Positions 25,121-33,100 of a DNA stretch of 64,000 bases are shown here, in pieces (position 1 is the stretch's first letter; the number at the start of each line of letters is the position of its first letter). Origin of the DNA: Edaphobacter flagellatus (lineage in GTDB: Bacteria > Acidobacteriota > Terriglobia > Terriglobales > Acidobacteriaceae); contig NZ_CP073697.1 of assembly GCF_025264665.1 (NCBI RefSeq), forward strand, positions 2,418,001 to 2,482,000, in the 5' to 3' direction. The position numbers were made by a program, and so were the translations under genes. Under the pieces are notes generated by a model. The model did no database searches. It was given only the letters and a program-made list of their open reading frames with translations, and was not told the DNA's origin.

Positions 25121-27403
25121 ATGGTCGCAGGAAAGACTTCGCCCACATTCACGAAAAAACTCAGCACCGCCAACCTCGGTTTTCCGAGGATGGGCCGCGA
25201 ACGCGAATTGAAGGCGGCGCTCGAAGGATTCTGGGCAGGTAAACGAACCGAACAGGAGCTGTTGGAGACAGCCGCATCGCTGCGTAAACGTCATTGGGAG
25301 CTGCAGCGAGCAACAGGAATCGACACGATCCCTTCGAACGACTTTTCGCTCTACGACCAGGTGCTGGACGCGCTCGTGCTCGTGGGCGCAACGCCGGAGC
25401 GGTTCGGCAGCGGCAAGGTGACGCTCGAACGCTACTTCGCAATGGCGCGCAACAGCCGCGAGCAGACGGCCATGGAGATGACGAAGTGGTTCGACACCAA
25501 CTACCACTACCTTGTGCCGGAGTGGTCGGCGGGTATCAGCTTCGAGATCGATACGACGAAGCTGCTCGGCGAGCTGCGGCAGGCACGTGCGCTGAACCTT
25601 GAGACGCGGCCCGTGCTGATTGGCCCGATGACACTGCTGCTGCTGGGCAAGGGCGTGGACGGCTTCGACTCGATGAGCCTGTTGCCAAAGCTGACCGCAG
25701 CGTACATCAAGGTGCTGCAGGTGCTCGCGGACGAAGACGTGGACTGGGTGCAGATCGATGAGCCGATGCTGGTGACCGACCTGAGCGACAAGGTGCGCGA
25801 CGCATATCGCACGGTGTATGCCGAGTTGACTAAGTCTCCCGTGCGCCTGATGCTGACGACCTACTTCGATACCATCGGCGACAATCTGCAGACTACCGTG
25901 ACACTTGGAACGGCTGGTCTACACATCGATGTGGTTCGCGCACCACAACAACTGGCCGCAACGCTCGCTGCTCTTGGGCCGGATCAGGTGCTGAGCGTCG
26001 GCTGTGTCGAAGGCCGCAACATCTGGCTGACCGACTTTGCTATTGCGTCGTCGCAGATTGCGCAGGCTGTGGAGCAGTTGGGTGCTGAACGTGTTGTAGT
26101 TGCCCCGTCGTGCTCGCTGTTGCATGTGCCGCATGATCTTCATAGTGAGACGGCTCTATCGCCGCGCCTGCGCAGCTGGCTGCGGTTCGCAGAGGAGAAG
26201 CTTCAGGAAGTTGCCGCGCTGGCGAGTCACGATCAGCCGGCCCGTTCTGCGAACGCTGCCGCCATCACCGACCGCGCTGCCGCCGATACGACGACGAATC
26301 CCAGAGTACGTGCAGCACTCGCTGCTCTTGAGGAGAAGCACTTCAGACGTGCCTCTGCCTATGCGCAGCGCGCCGTGGCACAACGCGAGAAGCTCGGGCT
26401 CCCTCTATTGCCAACGACGACGATCGGCTCGTTTCCGCAGACGGCTGAGGTACGCAAGCACCGCGCTGCGTTTCGTCGCGGGCGCGAAGGTACTGCAGAG
26501 TACGACGCGTTTCTGGAGAAGGCCATCGCCGAGTGCGTGCGCGAGCAGGAGCGCATCGGGCTGGATGTTCTGGTTCACGGCGAGTTCGAGCGCAACGACA
26601 TGGTGGAGTATTTCGCCGAATTTCTCGACGGCTTCGCCTTTACCGAGAACGGCTGGGTGCAGAGCTACGGCTCGCGCTGCGTGAAGCCTCCGGTGATCTA
26701 CGGCGATGTGCAGCGCCCAGAGCCGATGACGCTGCGGTGGACACACTATGCCAGCTCGCTGACATCGCGCCCGATGAAGGGGATGCTGACCGGCCCCATC
26801 ACGGTGCTGCAGTGGTCGTTTGTGCGCAATGACATTCCGCGCTCGCAGACGGCATGGCAGATTGCGCTGGCACTGCGCGACGAGGTCTCGGATCTGGAGA
26901 CCGCGGGCATCGGCATCATTCAGGTGGACGAGCCTGCACTGCGCGAAGGTTTGCCGCTGCGCCACGCCGACTGGCAGGCGTACCTGGATTGGGCCGTGAA
27001 GGCCTTCCGCATCACAACTAGCGGCGTCGCCGATGCGACGCAGATTCACACGCACATGTGCTACTGCGAGTTCGAAGACGTTCTGCCGTCAATCGCTGCG
27101 CTGGATGCGGATGTGATCTCGATGGAGTCGGCGCGCTCGCGCATGGAGCTGCTCGACGCCTTCCGCGCACACGGCTATCCCAACGAGATCGGACCGGGCG
27201 TGTACGATATTCACTCTCCGCGCGTGCCGTCGGCCGAGGAGATGCGTGAACTGCTTGCGCTGGCACTCCATGTGTTAAAGCCCGAGCAGGTCTGGGTCAA
27301 CCCCGACTGTGGGCTGAAGACGCGTGGCTGGCATGAGACGGTTGCTGCCTTGGAGAACATGTGCAAGGCCGCGAGTGAGGTGCGGGCGCAATTGCAGTCA
27401 TAG
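25121..27403 (+). CDS. metE: Cobalamin-independent methionine synthase MetE
   Basis: A 760-aa enzyme transferring methyl from 5-methyltetrahydropteroyltri-L-glutamate to homocysteine. The N-terminal signature ANLGFPRMGRERELKAALEG fixes the start at 25121 (CAGGAGAGAACCA upstream) rather than 25022. Zinc ligands are all present at His645, Cys647 (THMCYCEF), Glu669 (VISMESARS) and Cys730 (NPDCGLKTR), each four residues offset from the Escherichia coli positions. Both barrel halves are intact. The upstream cobalamin riboswitch indicates repression when B12 is available, which implies that a B12-dependent MetH also exists in the genome. Confidence 0.97.
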   Translation: MVAGKTSPTFTKKLSTANLGFPRMGRERELKAALEGFWAGKRTEQELLETAASLRKRHWELQRATGIDTIPSNDFSLYDQVLDALVLVGATPERFGSGKVTLERYFAMARNSREQTAMEMTKWFDTNYHYLVPEWSAGISFEIDTTKLLGELRQARALNLETRPVLIGPMTLLLLGKGVDGFDSMSLLPKLTAAYIKVLQVLADEDVDWVQIDEPMLVTDLSDKVRDAYRTVYAELTKSPVRLMLTTYFDTIGDNLQTTVTLGTAGLHIDVVRAPQQLAATLAALGPDQVLSVGCVEGRNIWLTDFAIASSQIAQAVEQLGAERVVVAPSCSLLHVPHDLHSETALSPRLRSWLRFAEEKLQEVAALASHDQPARSANAAAITDRAAADTTTNPRVRAALAALEEKHFRRASAYAQRAVAQREKLGLPLLPTTTIGSFPQTAEVRKHRAAFRRGREGTAEYDAFLEKAIAECVREQERIGLDVLVHGEFERNDMVEYFAEFLDGFAFTENGWVQSYGSRCVKPPVIYGDVQRPEPMTLRWTHYASSLTSRPMKGMLTGPITVLQWSFVRNDIPRSQTAWQIALALRDEVSDLETAGIGIIQVDEPALREGLPLRHADWQAYLDWAVKAFRITTSGVADATQIHTHMCYCEFEDVLPSIAALDADVISMESARSRMELLDAFRAHGYPNEIGPGVYDIHSPRVPSAEEMRELLALALHVLKPEQVWVNPDCGLKTRGWHETVAALENMCKAASEVRAQLQS

Positions 27404-27423
27404 CACTGGATGCCTGAAGCAGA

Positions 27424-27459
27424 AGAGGCATGAGAGTTGCAGATCTCATGCCTCTTTTT
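27424..27459. terminator. Intrinsic terminator between convergent metE and efp
   Basis: A 12-bp stem (AGAGGCATGAGA, 27424-27435 / 27444-27455) with an 8-nt loop is followed by TTTTT on the plus strand, ending metE transcription. Confidence 0.9.
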
Positions 27460-27470
27460 ACGTCATCCAG

Positions 27471-28046
27471 TTAAGCCCTGCCGGCGAAATCGCGCGTCTC
27501 CGTGGAGACCTTTACCTTCTCGCCTTCTTTAATAAACAGTGGCACACGAATCTCGAGGCCGGTCTGGAGCGTGGCAACTTTGGTAACGCTGCCGCTCTGC
27601 GAAGCGCCGCTTAGGCCGGGCTCCGTCTCGGTGACTTCGAGATCGACGAAGATAGGAAGCTGCAGGCCAATCGGGTTGCCGTTGTACTTCGTCAGCTGTA
27701 CCTCAAGGTTTTCGAGGAGGAAGTCGGTCGCATCACCCACCATGGCGTCGGTGAGCGCAAACGTCTCGAACGTCTCCTGGTCTAGAAAGTGGAAGCCATC
27801 ACCATCGCTATAGAGAAAGGTTGCGGGCACTAGCTCGACGTCGGGTTCCTTGAATTTATCGCCTGCCTTGAAGCTTTTTTCAAAAACGGCGTTGGTGATC
27901 AGGTTGCGCATCTTCAGGCGCACCAGCGTCTGTCCGCCGCGCGCCGTGGGCGTGCTGACGTCCGACTCCATGCAATAGTAGGGAGCATTCTCATGCTCGA
28001 AGAGCATCTTGCGCTTAACGTTAATTGCTTCGATCAGTGCGGCCAT
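27471..28046 (-). CDS. efp: Elongation factor P family protein
   Basis: A 191-aa protein of normal EF-P length with the three OB-like domains: KOW-type N-terminal domain (ALIEAINVKRKMLFEHENAP), middle domain (FVDLEVTETEPGLS is at the border) and the C-terminal EF-P signature (ATLQTGLEIRVPLFIKEGEKV). It relieves ribosome stalling at proline runs. The tip loop that usually carries the modified Lys34 in PGKG reads TPTARGGQT (residues 32-40), with Arg36 as the only basic candidate. The gene therefore belongs to a subfamily with a different or absent tip modification. Convergent with metE. Confidence 0.9.
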   Translation of the reverse strand: MAALIEAINVKRKMLFEHENAPYYCMESDVSTPTARGGQTLVRLKMRNLITNAVFEKSFKAGDKFKEPDVELVPATFLYSDGDGFHFLDQETFETFALTDAMVGDATDFLLENLEVQLTKYNGNPIGLQLPIFVDLEVTETEPGLSGASQSGSVTKVATLQTGLEIRVPLFIKEGEKVKVSTETRDFAGRA

Positions 28047-28103
28047 ATCTGCCTTTAAGTATAAGTGTGCGCGTGTAAGCTGCGCGCCTATAAGCTAACT
28101 GTC

Positions 28104-28382
28104 ATGAAGATCGAGATATCGCAACAGGTCCGCGCCGAGGCAGTTGCCTCCATCCAACGCTACTTCGAGGAGAACCTCCCCGAGCCGATTGGCAACCTGC
28201 CCGCGGGAATGCTCTTTGACTACTTCGTCGAAGAGATCGGCCCGCTAATCTACAACCGCGCCATCGCCGATGCGCAGGCGCGGCTGGCGATGCGCGTATC
28301 CGATCTGAACGGCGAGCTGTTCGCCGATGAGTTTCAGTACTGGCCGCAGGTCGATGCGAAGCGCAAAACCAGAAGGCGCTAG
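28104..28382 (+). CDS. DUF2164 family protein
   Basis: A 92-aa protein matching the DUF2164 pattern: IQRYFEENLPEPIGNLPAGM, then LFDYFVEEIGPLIYNRAIAD. These families carry the conserved iG-x-l-A...iGp-iYN core. The start at 28104 gives the usual N-terminus (MKIEISQQVRAEAVA). Divergent from efp with a 57-bp gap holding both promoters. Function unknown in the family. Confidence 0.8.
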   Translation: MKIEISQQVRAEAVASIQRYFEENLPEPIGNLPAGMLFDYFVEEIGPLIYNRAIADAQARLAMRVSDLNGELFADEFQYWPQVDAKRKTRRR

Positions 28383-28525
28383 CAGATGGTCATCACCTGC
28401 TTTGACAGATTAAAACTTGAGTAATGTGAGCTTCTCCTGCAATCGTCCGATGCTTGTTTCCGTGTAATCTTGTTGCTGCTGTAAGGGCTACTCCCAACCG
28501 ATGCAACGACGGGCTCTCGTTTAAA

Positions 28526-28597
28526 AAATCGAGTTTATGCAGTAATGCCGCTTGATTTGCGAAATCGAGTTTATGCAGTAATGCCGCTTGATTTGCG
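28526..28597. repeat. Perfect tandem duplication, 36 bp x 2
   Basis: Two identical adjacent copies of a 36-bp unit (28526-28561 and 28562-28597) end directly before the AAAAGGAG ribosome-binding site of the AhpD-like gene. The unit ends in TTGATTTGCG. It duplicates the untranslated leader and could alter promoter or RNA structure. Confidence 0.9.
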
Positions 28598-28614
28598 AAA
28601 AGGAGAAAACACAC

Positions 28615-28917
28615 ATGTTTGACATGAAGAATCTCGCTCAGCTGAAGAAGCTGGACGAGAATGCTGTTGACGGGATGAAGACCTTCTGGGCGTTCGACAA
28701 GGCCGCCTTTCAACCCGGCACGATCGATGCATTGCACAAGCAGCTGATGGCGCTGGCCGTCGCGCTGACGACACAGTGCCCGTATTGCCTGGAGATCCAT
28801 CGCAAAGCCGCCGTCGATGCAGGCGCAACCGAGGCCATGATCGCGGAGACGGCTGTCGTCGCTGCAGCCATGCGCGCCGGTGCCGCCATCACCCACGCAA
28901 CCCATCTATTCAAGTAG
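28615..28917 (+). CDS. Carboxymuconolactone decarboxylase/AhpD-like protein
   Basis: A 100-aa all-helical protein with the redox CxxC motif and downstream His of the AhpD-like family (TTQCPYCLEIHRKAAVDAG). Such proteins reduce peroxidase partners or act as alkylhydroperoxidase-like oxidoreductases. An AAAAGGAG lies ten bases before the ATG. It has its own duplicated leader and a downstream hairpin, so it is probably monocistronic. True carboxymuconolactone decarboxylase activity is unlikely because of the redox CxxC. Confidence 0.85.
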   Translation: MFDMKNLAQLKKLDENAVDGMKTFWAFDKAAFQPGTIDALHKQLMALAVALTTQCPYCLEIHRKAAVDAGATEAMIAETAVVAAAMRAGAAITHATHLFK

Positions 28918-28929
28918 CTGAAATTGGCT

Positions 28930-28958
28930 CACCCTTAGCCGTCATACGGCTAAGGGTG
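28930..28958 (+). terminator. Hairpin after the AhpD-like gene
   Basis: A perfect 12-bp stem (CACCCTTAGCCG / CGGCTAAGGGTG) with a 5-nt loop lies 13 bp after the stop. No T tract follows, so termination strength is uncertain. Confidence 0.6.
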
Positions 28959-29014
28959 GGTGCTCGGCAGCGCATCGAGCTGACTTTGTGCCAATGGTCT
29001 TCATACTGCCCCGC

Positions 29015-29347
29015 CTAATTTTCGGTTGACCCTTGCCTGGCTGCGCGACGGATTGCCGTGATGAGCAGATAGAGCCCCAGGGCTCCGAAGACGATTCGGC
29101 CTAACCATAACGGTGCCGCACCGCCGTCATTCCCCACATCGTCGGTGAAGCGAAAGAACGGATGCGGAGTGCATGCAAGAGCGAGTGCAATAGCACCGAA
29201 GAACAGGCGCGGAGCAGCTTCGAGTCGGCTCGCCAGTTTGGCGTGTCCGCTGGCCTGTGCGATGTGAGGGAGTGCCAGCGAGAGTCCTGCCAGAAACAAG
29301 ATGGCGTAGTCCATCACCGTCATGGCAACAGCATAGCGCAGGAGCAT
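29015..29347 (-). CDS. Small integral membrane protein
   Basis: A 110-aa protein with three predicted membrane helices: DYAILFLAGLSLALPHIA, LFFGAIALALACTPH and LGRIVFGALGLYLLITAI. A soluble loop (FFRFTDDVGNDGG) sits between the last two. No family recognised. ATG at 29347 is used; 29323 (MTVMDYA) is an alternative start. Divergent from the CAT-like gene. Confidence 0.65.
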   Translation of the reverse strand: MLLRYAVAMTVMDYAILFLAGLSLALPHIAQASGHAKLASRLEAAPRLFFGAIALALACTPHPFFRFTDDVGNDGGAAPLWLGRIVFGALGLYLLITAIRRAARQGSTEN

Positions 29348-29393
29348 GGACCTTACCGATGCATCCCACAGATAGGACGGTTAACATAGAAGC

Positions 29394-30062
29394 ATGCGGG
29401 AGATCGTTGCAGACGAAAAGCAGAAGATCGATATGGAGACGTGGGAGCGTCGCGCAATCTTCCAACTCTTCAATAGCTTCGCGGAGCCCTACCATGGTGT
29501 GTGTCTTCGCGTGGATTGCACTGCAACTTTCCGCTACGCGAAAGAGCATCGTCTCTCCGTCTTTCTATCGCTGGTGCATCGTTCGCTTGTCGCGGCACAT
29601 CAGGTAGAGAACTTCAGAACGCGCATCGTTGACGGCGAGGTGTGGCGTTATGAACAGATCCACGGCGGTAGCGCCATAGGACGATCGAACGGAACCATCG
29701 GATTCGGTCATTATCCGTTCTACGAGGACATCCAGAAGTTTGTCGCCAAGGCCTCAGTGGAGGTGGAGCGAGTGAAACAGCGCGACGATCTGGAGCGATG
29801 CCCGGACCCGAACGTGATCCGTTATTCGGTGCTGCCCTGGTTCGACTTCACCTCGATCTCGCACGCTCGCGATCTCTCAGGAAACGATTCGGCTCCGCGC
29901 ATCACCTTTGGCAAGATCACCGAGAAGGACGGCCGCAGCACCATGCCGGTGTCGATCCACGTGAACCATGCGCTGGCTGATGGCTTGCACGTCGCGCAGT
30001 TTGTCGATCACTTCGAGAAGCTGCTGGATGCACCCGAGATGATTCCCGTCCAGGCACGCTGA
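29394..30062 (+). CDS. Chloramphenicol acetyltransferase-like (CAT family) enzyme
   Basis: A 222-aa acyltransferase with the CAT fold: Glu-rich N-terminus, FNSFAEPYHGVCLRVDCT, SVFLSLVHRSLVAAHQVENF and the catalytic motif HALADG (His192, Asp196) in SIHVNHALADGLHVAQFVDH. Length and motif match type A CAT proteins, including VLPWFDFTSISHA. Whether the acceptor is chloramphenicol is not shown; many soil homologues acetylate other compounds. It is convergent with the TetR gene with no gap at all (30062/30063) and close to an FAD monooxygenase, suggesting a detoxification locus. Confidence 0.85.
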   Translation: MREIVADEKQKIDMETWERRAIFQLFNSFAEPYHGVCLRVDCTATFRYAKEHRLSVFLSLVHRSLVAAHQVENFRTRIVDGEVWRYEQIHGGSAIGRSNGTIGFGHYPFYEDIQKFVAKASVEVERVKQRDDLERCPDPNVIRYSVLPWFDFTSISHARDLSGNDSAPRITFGKITEKDGRSTMPVSIHVNHALADGLHVAQFVDHFEKLLDAPEMIPVQAR

Positions 30063-30656
30063 CTAGGCTCGTGATCCGATCAACAGGCTCAGCGCCTGAC
30101 GGCACAAATTACGTGTGAACTCCCAATCCCTGTGCTGTGGTGGTAGCTGCGACATCGCAAAGACGGTGGAGCTGATCGCCGTCAGCGTTACCCACGTCAG
30201 CGCAGGATCGAGCCCAGAGAAGATCTTCGCGCCTTTCGCTTGAATCCTTCGCCGCGCATTTTGAGCCTCTGTAACGATCCTTAGCCTTTCGAGGTTCTGA
30301 TAAACGACTCCGCGTACACGAGCATCTTTCCTGTGTATCTGCATCAGCGCCTCCACTGTTTCGTCGAGAAGCTCATTGAAGTTGCGATCTGCGTATTTCT
30401 CAAAGATGCCTTCGAAGAGCTCGGCATCTTTCTGCATGTACATCAGCGAGAGGTCTGCCAGGATCGAATCTTTGTTTGGGTAGTACTTGTAGAGTGTGCC
30501 GATGCTGATGCCGGTCTTTTTCGCAATGTGGTTGGTTGTGACTTCTTCGAGCGGACTTTGATTCAAAAGGTGAGCAGTGGCTTCGAGTATCTCCTCGCGC
30601 GTTCTTTTGGAGCGCAGTTGTTTCGGTGTTTTTCTGGGCTTTAGGCGATCTCGCAA
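30063..30656 (-). CDS. TetR/AcrR family transcriptional regulator
   Basis: A 197-aa repressor. The N-terminal 60 residues form the TetR helix-turn-helix (RTREEILEATAHLLNQSPLE, ITNHIAKK-type sequence, GISIGTLYKYYPNKDSILAD). The C-terminal ligand-binding part is helical (LDETVEALMQIHRKDARVRG). It is divergent from the FAD monooxygenase, with an inverted repeat in the shared 74-bp gap, so it probably represses that gene and itself. A link to the CAT gene is by position only. Confidence 0.92.
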   Translation of the reverse strand: MRDRLKPRKTPKQLRSKRTREEILEATAHLLNQSPLEEVTTNHIAKKTGISIGTLYKYYPNKDSILADLSLMYMQKDAELFEGIFEKYADRNFNELLDETVEALMQIHRKDARVRGVVYQNLERLRIVTEAQNARRRIQAKGAKIFSGLDPALTWVTLTAISSTVFAMSQLPPQHRDWEFTRNLCRQALSLLIGSRA

Positions 30657-30678
30657 CAGAGTTTCCTCTTCAAATGAA

Positions 30679-30710
30679 AGCGAGCAAAAAAAGGCGAGTG
30701 ATTGCTCGCT
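30679..30710. promoter_or_regulatory. Inverted repeat, candidate TetR operator
   Basis: AGCGAGCAA (30679-30687) is mirrored by TTGCTCGCT (30702-30710) with 14 bases between. A tighter dyad GCGAG-N6-CTCGC (30694-30709) overlaps the right half. It lies midway between the divergent TetR and monooxygenase starts, as expected for an autoregulatory site. Confidence 0.65.
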
Positions 30711-30730
30711 ATTCTTTCTAGAATAAAGCC

Positions 30731-31900
30731 ATGAGTGAAGGGTCGGAGAACAAGGTTGACGTTTTAATTCAAGGCGCTGGGATTGGCGGCCTCACGCTGG
30801 CCATTGCACTAATTCAGCGCGGATACTCCATACAGGTTGTCGAGCGGACGAACGGCTTGTCGGAGATCGGTGCGGGAATCTGGATGGCGGCAAACCCAAT
30901 GCAGGTCTTCGACCGGCTCGGCTTCGCAGATAAGGTGACCGATGCTGGATGGATGATGCATCGTCTGACCCTCGAAGATTACCGCGGAGAGGTCATCCAG
31001 GTGAGCGATATCTCGGCTATCGCCAAACTCTTCGGGTTCGAGACGATCGCTCTGCATCGCTCTGTGCTCCAGAAAGTACTCTTTCAGCAGCTTCCTGCCG
31101 AAACCGTCCGCTTCAATACAGAAGTGAAGACGTTGAGCCAGCGCAGCGACTCCGTCTCGGTTCAGCTTACGGACGGCACGAGCATCACCGCAAAGATTGT
31201 CGTCGGGGCCGATGGAATCAACTCGCAGATCCGGGCGCTCGCTGGACTCGGCGGCGAAAAGCGTTACTCCGGCTCGTCGTCGTATCGCGCCATCGCCAAA
31301 GGAGCCCAGCTTCTGCCAGCGGAACTGGATCACGACGCGTACGAGATCTGGGGAAAGGGCTGCCGCGTCGGTTTTTCGAAGATCAACGCCAACGACTATT
31401 ACTGGTACATGACCTTCGACAATCCTGCCGGCCAAAGCTTCCCCCTGGAGCAGAAGAGATCGCACGCCGCCTCTCTCTTCCGCGATTATTTTCCGCGCTG
31501 GACCGGCCTGCTTACGAGCACACACACGGAAGACATTCTGCAAACCGACATCTCTGACCTGAAACGCCTCAATCGGTGGTCATCGGGCCGTGTCGGCCTG
31601 ATTGGAGATGCTGCTCATGCAACGACGCCCAATCTGGGACAGGGTGGTGCGATGGCGATCGAGGATGCACTGTCGCTCACCAACGCCTTCCGCAAGGTTG
31701 GATTCACCGCCGAAGCATTCGAGCTTTATGCGAAGCAGCGCCGCGAGAAGGTGGATTGGACCGTCTCCACATCGTGGAGTATCGGCAAGATGTGTCACAT
31801 CCGAAATCCGCTCGGCCGCAGCGTGCGCAATGCCGTCCTGAAACTGATGCTCAGCCGCAGCAGCGAGAAACAGATTCAAAAGCTGTATTCGATCCAGTGA
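30731..31900 (+). CDS. FAD-dependent monooxygenase (PHBH/TetX-like fold)
   Basis: A 389-aa flavoprotein. It has the FAD dinucleotide fold (VLIQGAGIGGLTLAIALIQR, residues 12-31), the second FAD motif with Asp (VVGADGINSQIRALAG) and the ribose-binding motif VGLIGDAAHATTPNLGQGGA. Length is typical of single-component aromatic or antibiotic hydroxylases. Together with a TetR repressor and a CAT-like acetyltransferase it may inactivate a small toxic compound. The substrate cannot be read from sequence. A C-terminal helix (NAVLKLMLSRSSEKQI) is not a membrane anchor. Confidence 0.88.
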   Translation: MSEGSENKVDVLIQGAGIGGLTLAIALIQRGYSIQVVERTNGLSEIGAGIWMAANPMQVFDRLGFADKVTDAGWMMHRLTLEDYRGEVIQVSDISAIAKLFGFETIALHRSVLQKVLFQQLPAETVRFNTEVKTLSQRSDSVSVQLTDGTSITAKIVVGADGINSQIRALAGLGGEKRYSGSSSYRAIAKGAQLLPAELDHDAYEIWGKGCRVGFSKINANDYYWYMTFDNPAGQSFPLEQKRSHAASLFRDYFPRWTGLLTSTHTEDILQTDISDLKRLNRWSSGRVGLIGDAAHATTPNLGQGGAMAIEDALSLTNAFRKVGFTAEAFELYAKQRREKVDWTVSTSWSIGKMCHIRNPLGRSVRNAVLKLMLSRSSEKQIQKLYSIQ

Positions 31901-31941
31901 CACCAGTACATTGCCACTAGCTACCCGCCTGGCGCTCGCCT

Positions 31942-32703
31942 TTAGCTGCGCTTGGAGCGAAGAGAGCGGTGTGCGTGGCCGCCGCGGCGGGAATGTTTCG
32001 CCGCACGTGCATGCGGGGAGTAGGTCCACTGCCGCACCGGGCCGACATCCACATGGATGAACTGGCTCTTGGGGTAGTAACCCACGCCGCCTGCGTCGAG
32101 CGATAGGGCGGCATCGCGCAGCAGCGGGGCCGAAACGCCCGGAACGCGGATGTCGAGAGCCTTGGCCTCAATGTGCTGCGAGTGTAGCGCCGCGTTGGTC
32201 GTCCCGCTCTCGCGCAGCATGTCATTCGTCTCCTGCGTGCGGTAGGCGGAAAGGATATTGACCGAAGCATTTGTCTTACCCAGCTTCGCCAGCATGGTGT
32301 GAAGCACGTCGAAGGTACGCGGGTCATACTCGCTTACCTCTTCGTTATGGTTATCGCGGAGAAACTGATTCAGCTTATCGAGCGCATCCGGGATGTACGT
32401 GTCACCGATGCGGTAGACAACGCTGAGCGCCTCGCCCGTGTAAGCGCGCACCAGCTTCAGCTCATACTTCTCGCCGTCGGCCGGGAGCTCATCCTCGTCA
32501 TCGGGCAGAAGACCGACGCCAGGCATCGCGACATTCACGAAGGCATGAGCGAGCGTGTGTAACCGGGGATGCTTGCGAGACTGCTGCCGGCGCGCAGCGC
32601 CGGCAGACGGAGCGGATGCGCCAAGCAGACATACCGCAGTCAACGCAGCGAGATTGCATGGCCGGAACAGGGACCGAAGAGATGCAGGCAGTGACAGGAA
32701 CAA
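31942..32703 (-). CDS. Secreted DUF882/YcbK-type peptidase (M15A-like)
   Basis: A 253-aa protein with a signal peptide (LAALTAVCLLGASAPSAGAA). The C-terminal domain has the M15A-like zinc site: SQHIEAKALDIR (His and Asp) and SQFIHVDVGPVRQW (His). The middle contains LNQFLRDNHNEEVSEYDPRT and ILSAYRTQETNDMLR, typical of DUF882. It probably acts on peptidoglycan in the periplasm. A basic His/Arg-rich tail (SRRGGHAHRSLRSKRS) follows the domain. Convergent with the monooxygenase. Confidence 0.85.
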   Translation of the reverse strand: MFLSLPASLRSLFRPCNLAALTAVCLLGASAPSAGAARRQQSRKHPRLHTLAHAFVNVAMPGVGLLPDDEDELPADGEKYELKLVRAYTGEALSVVYRIGDTYIPDALDKLNQFLRDNHNEEVSEYDPRTFDVLHTMLAKLGKTNASVNILSAYRTQETNDMLRESGTTNAALHSQHIEAKALDIRVPGVSAPLLRDAALSLDAGGVGYYPKSQFIHVDVGPVRQWTYSPHARAAKHSRRGGHAHRSLRSKRS

Positions 32704-33021
32704 GTCGACAGCACTCCAGATGTCAGGGTATCGGCTGCGAAGTCTGCGGGCCCGAATGCGGGTTACCGATCGTCATTCGCATCTCACGATTGTAACCGCA
32801 GAATGGGCTTCTGTGGTCGGCCTCCAGGCCCTGCCTGCACCTTAAGTTGTACGCAGCACGGGGCCAACGCAGTGCAGAGGACTCCCCAGGTCATCTTCAC
32901 CACCACGAGATGCCGCATCGGATGCGGTTCTACCTATGACACAGCGTGTTTTACCGCCATCGACGAGACACGCCTTGGCAGCGGATCACGCCACCGGTTC
33001 GTTTTCGATAGCCTTAAACTC
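32704..33021. other. Non-coding gap between DUF882 and E2 genes
   Basis: About 320 bases with no convincing gene. Short frames here lack ribosome-binding sites. It presumably holds the promoter of the reverse-strand DUF882 gene. Self-complementary patches exist around 32860, but I could not match them to SRP, 6S or other known RNAs. Confidence 0.4.
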
Positions 33022-33048
33022 AAAACGGCGGCTCCGTGAGGAACCGCC
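33022..33048 (-). terminator. Terminator of the E2 gene
   Basis: On the minus strand a 9-bp GC stem (GGCGGTTCC / GGAGCCGCC, one G-U) with a TCAC loop is followed by GTTTT, about 55 bp after the E2 stop. Confidence 0.7.
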
Positions 33049-33100
33049 GCCTGATGTTTGCAACGAAAGCGCGCAAAGCGCATTTTCGTGCGCGCCGCAC

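Noticed and set aside
28526..28597. CRISPR-like repeat
   Set aside because: Two exact copies without spacers; it is a tandem duplication, and no cas genes are present.
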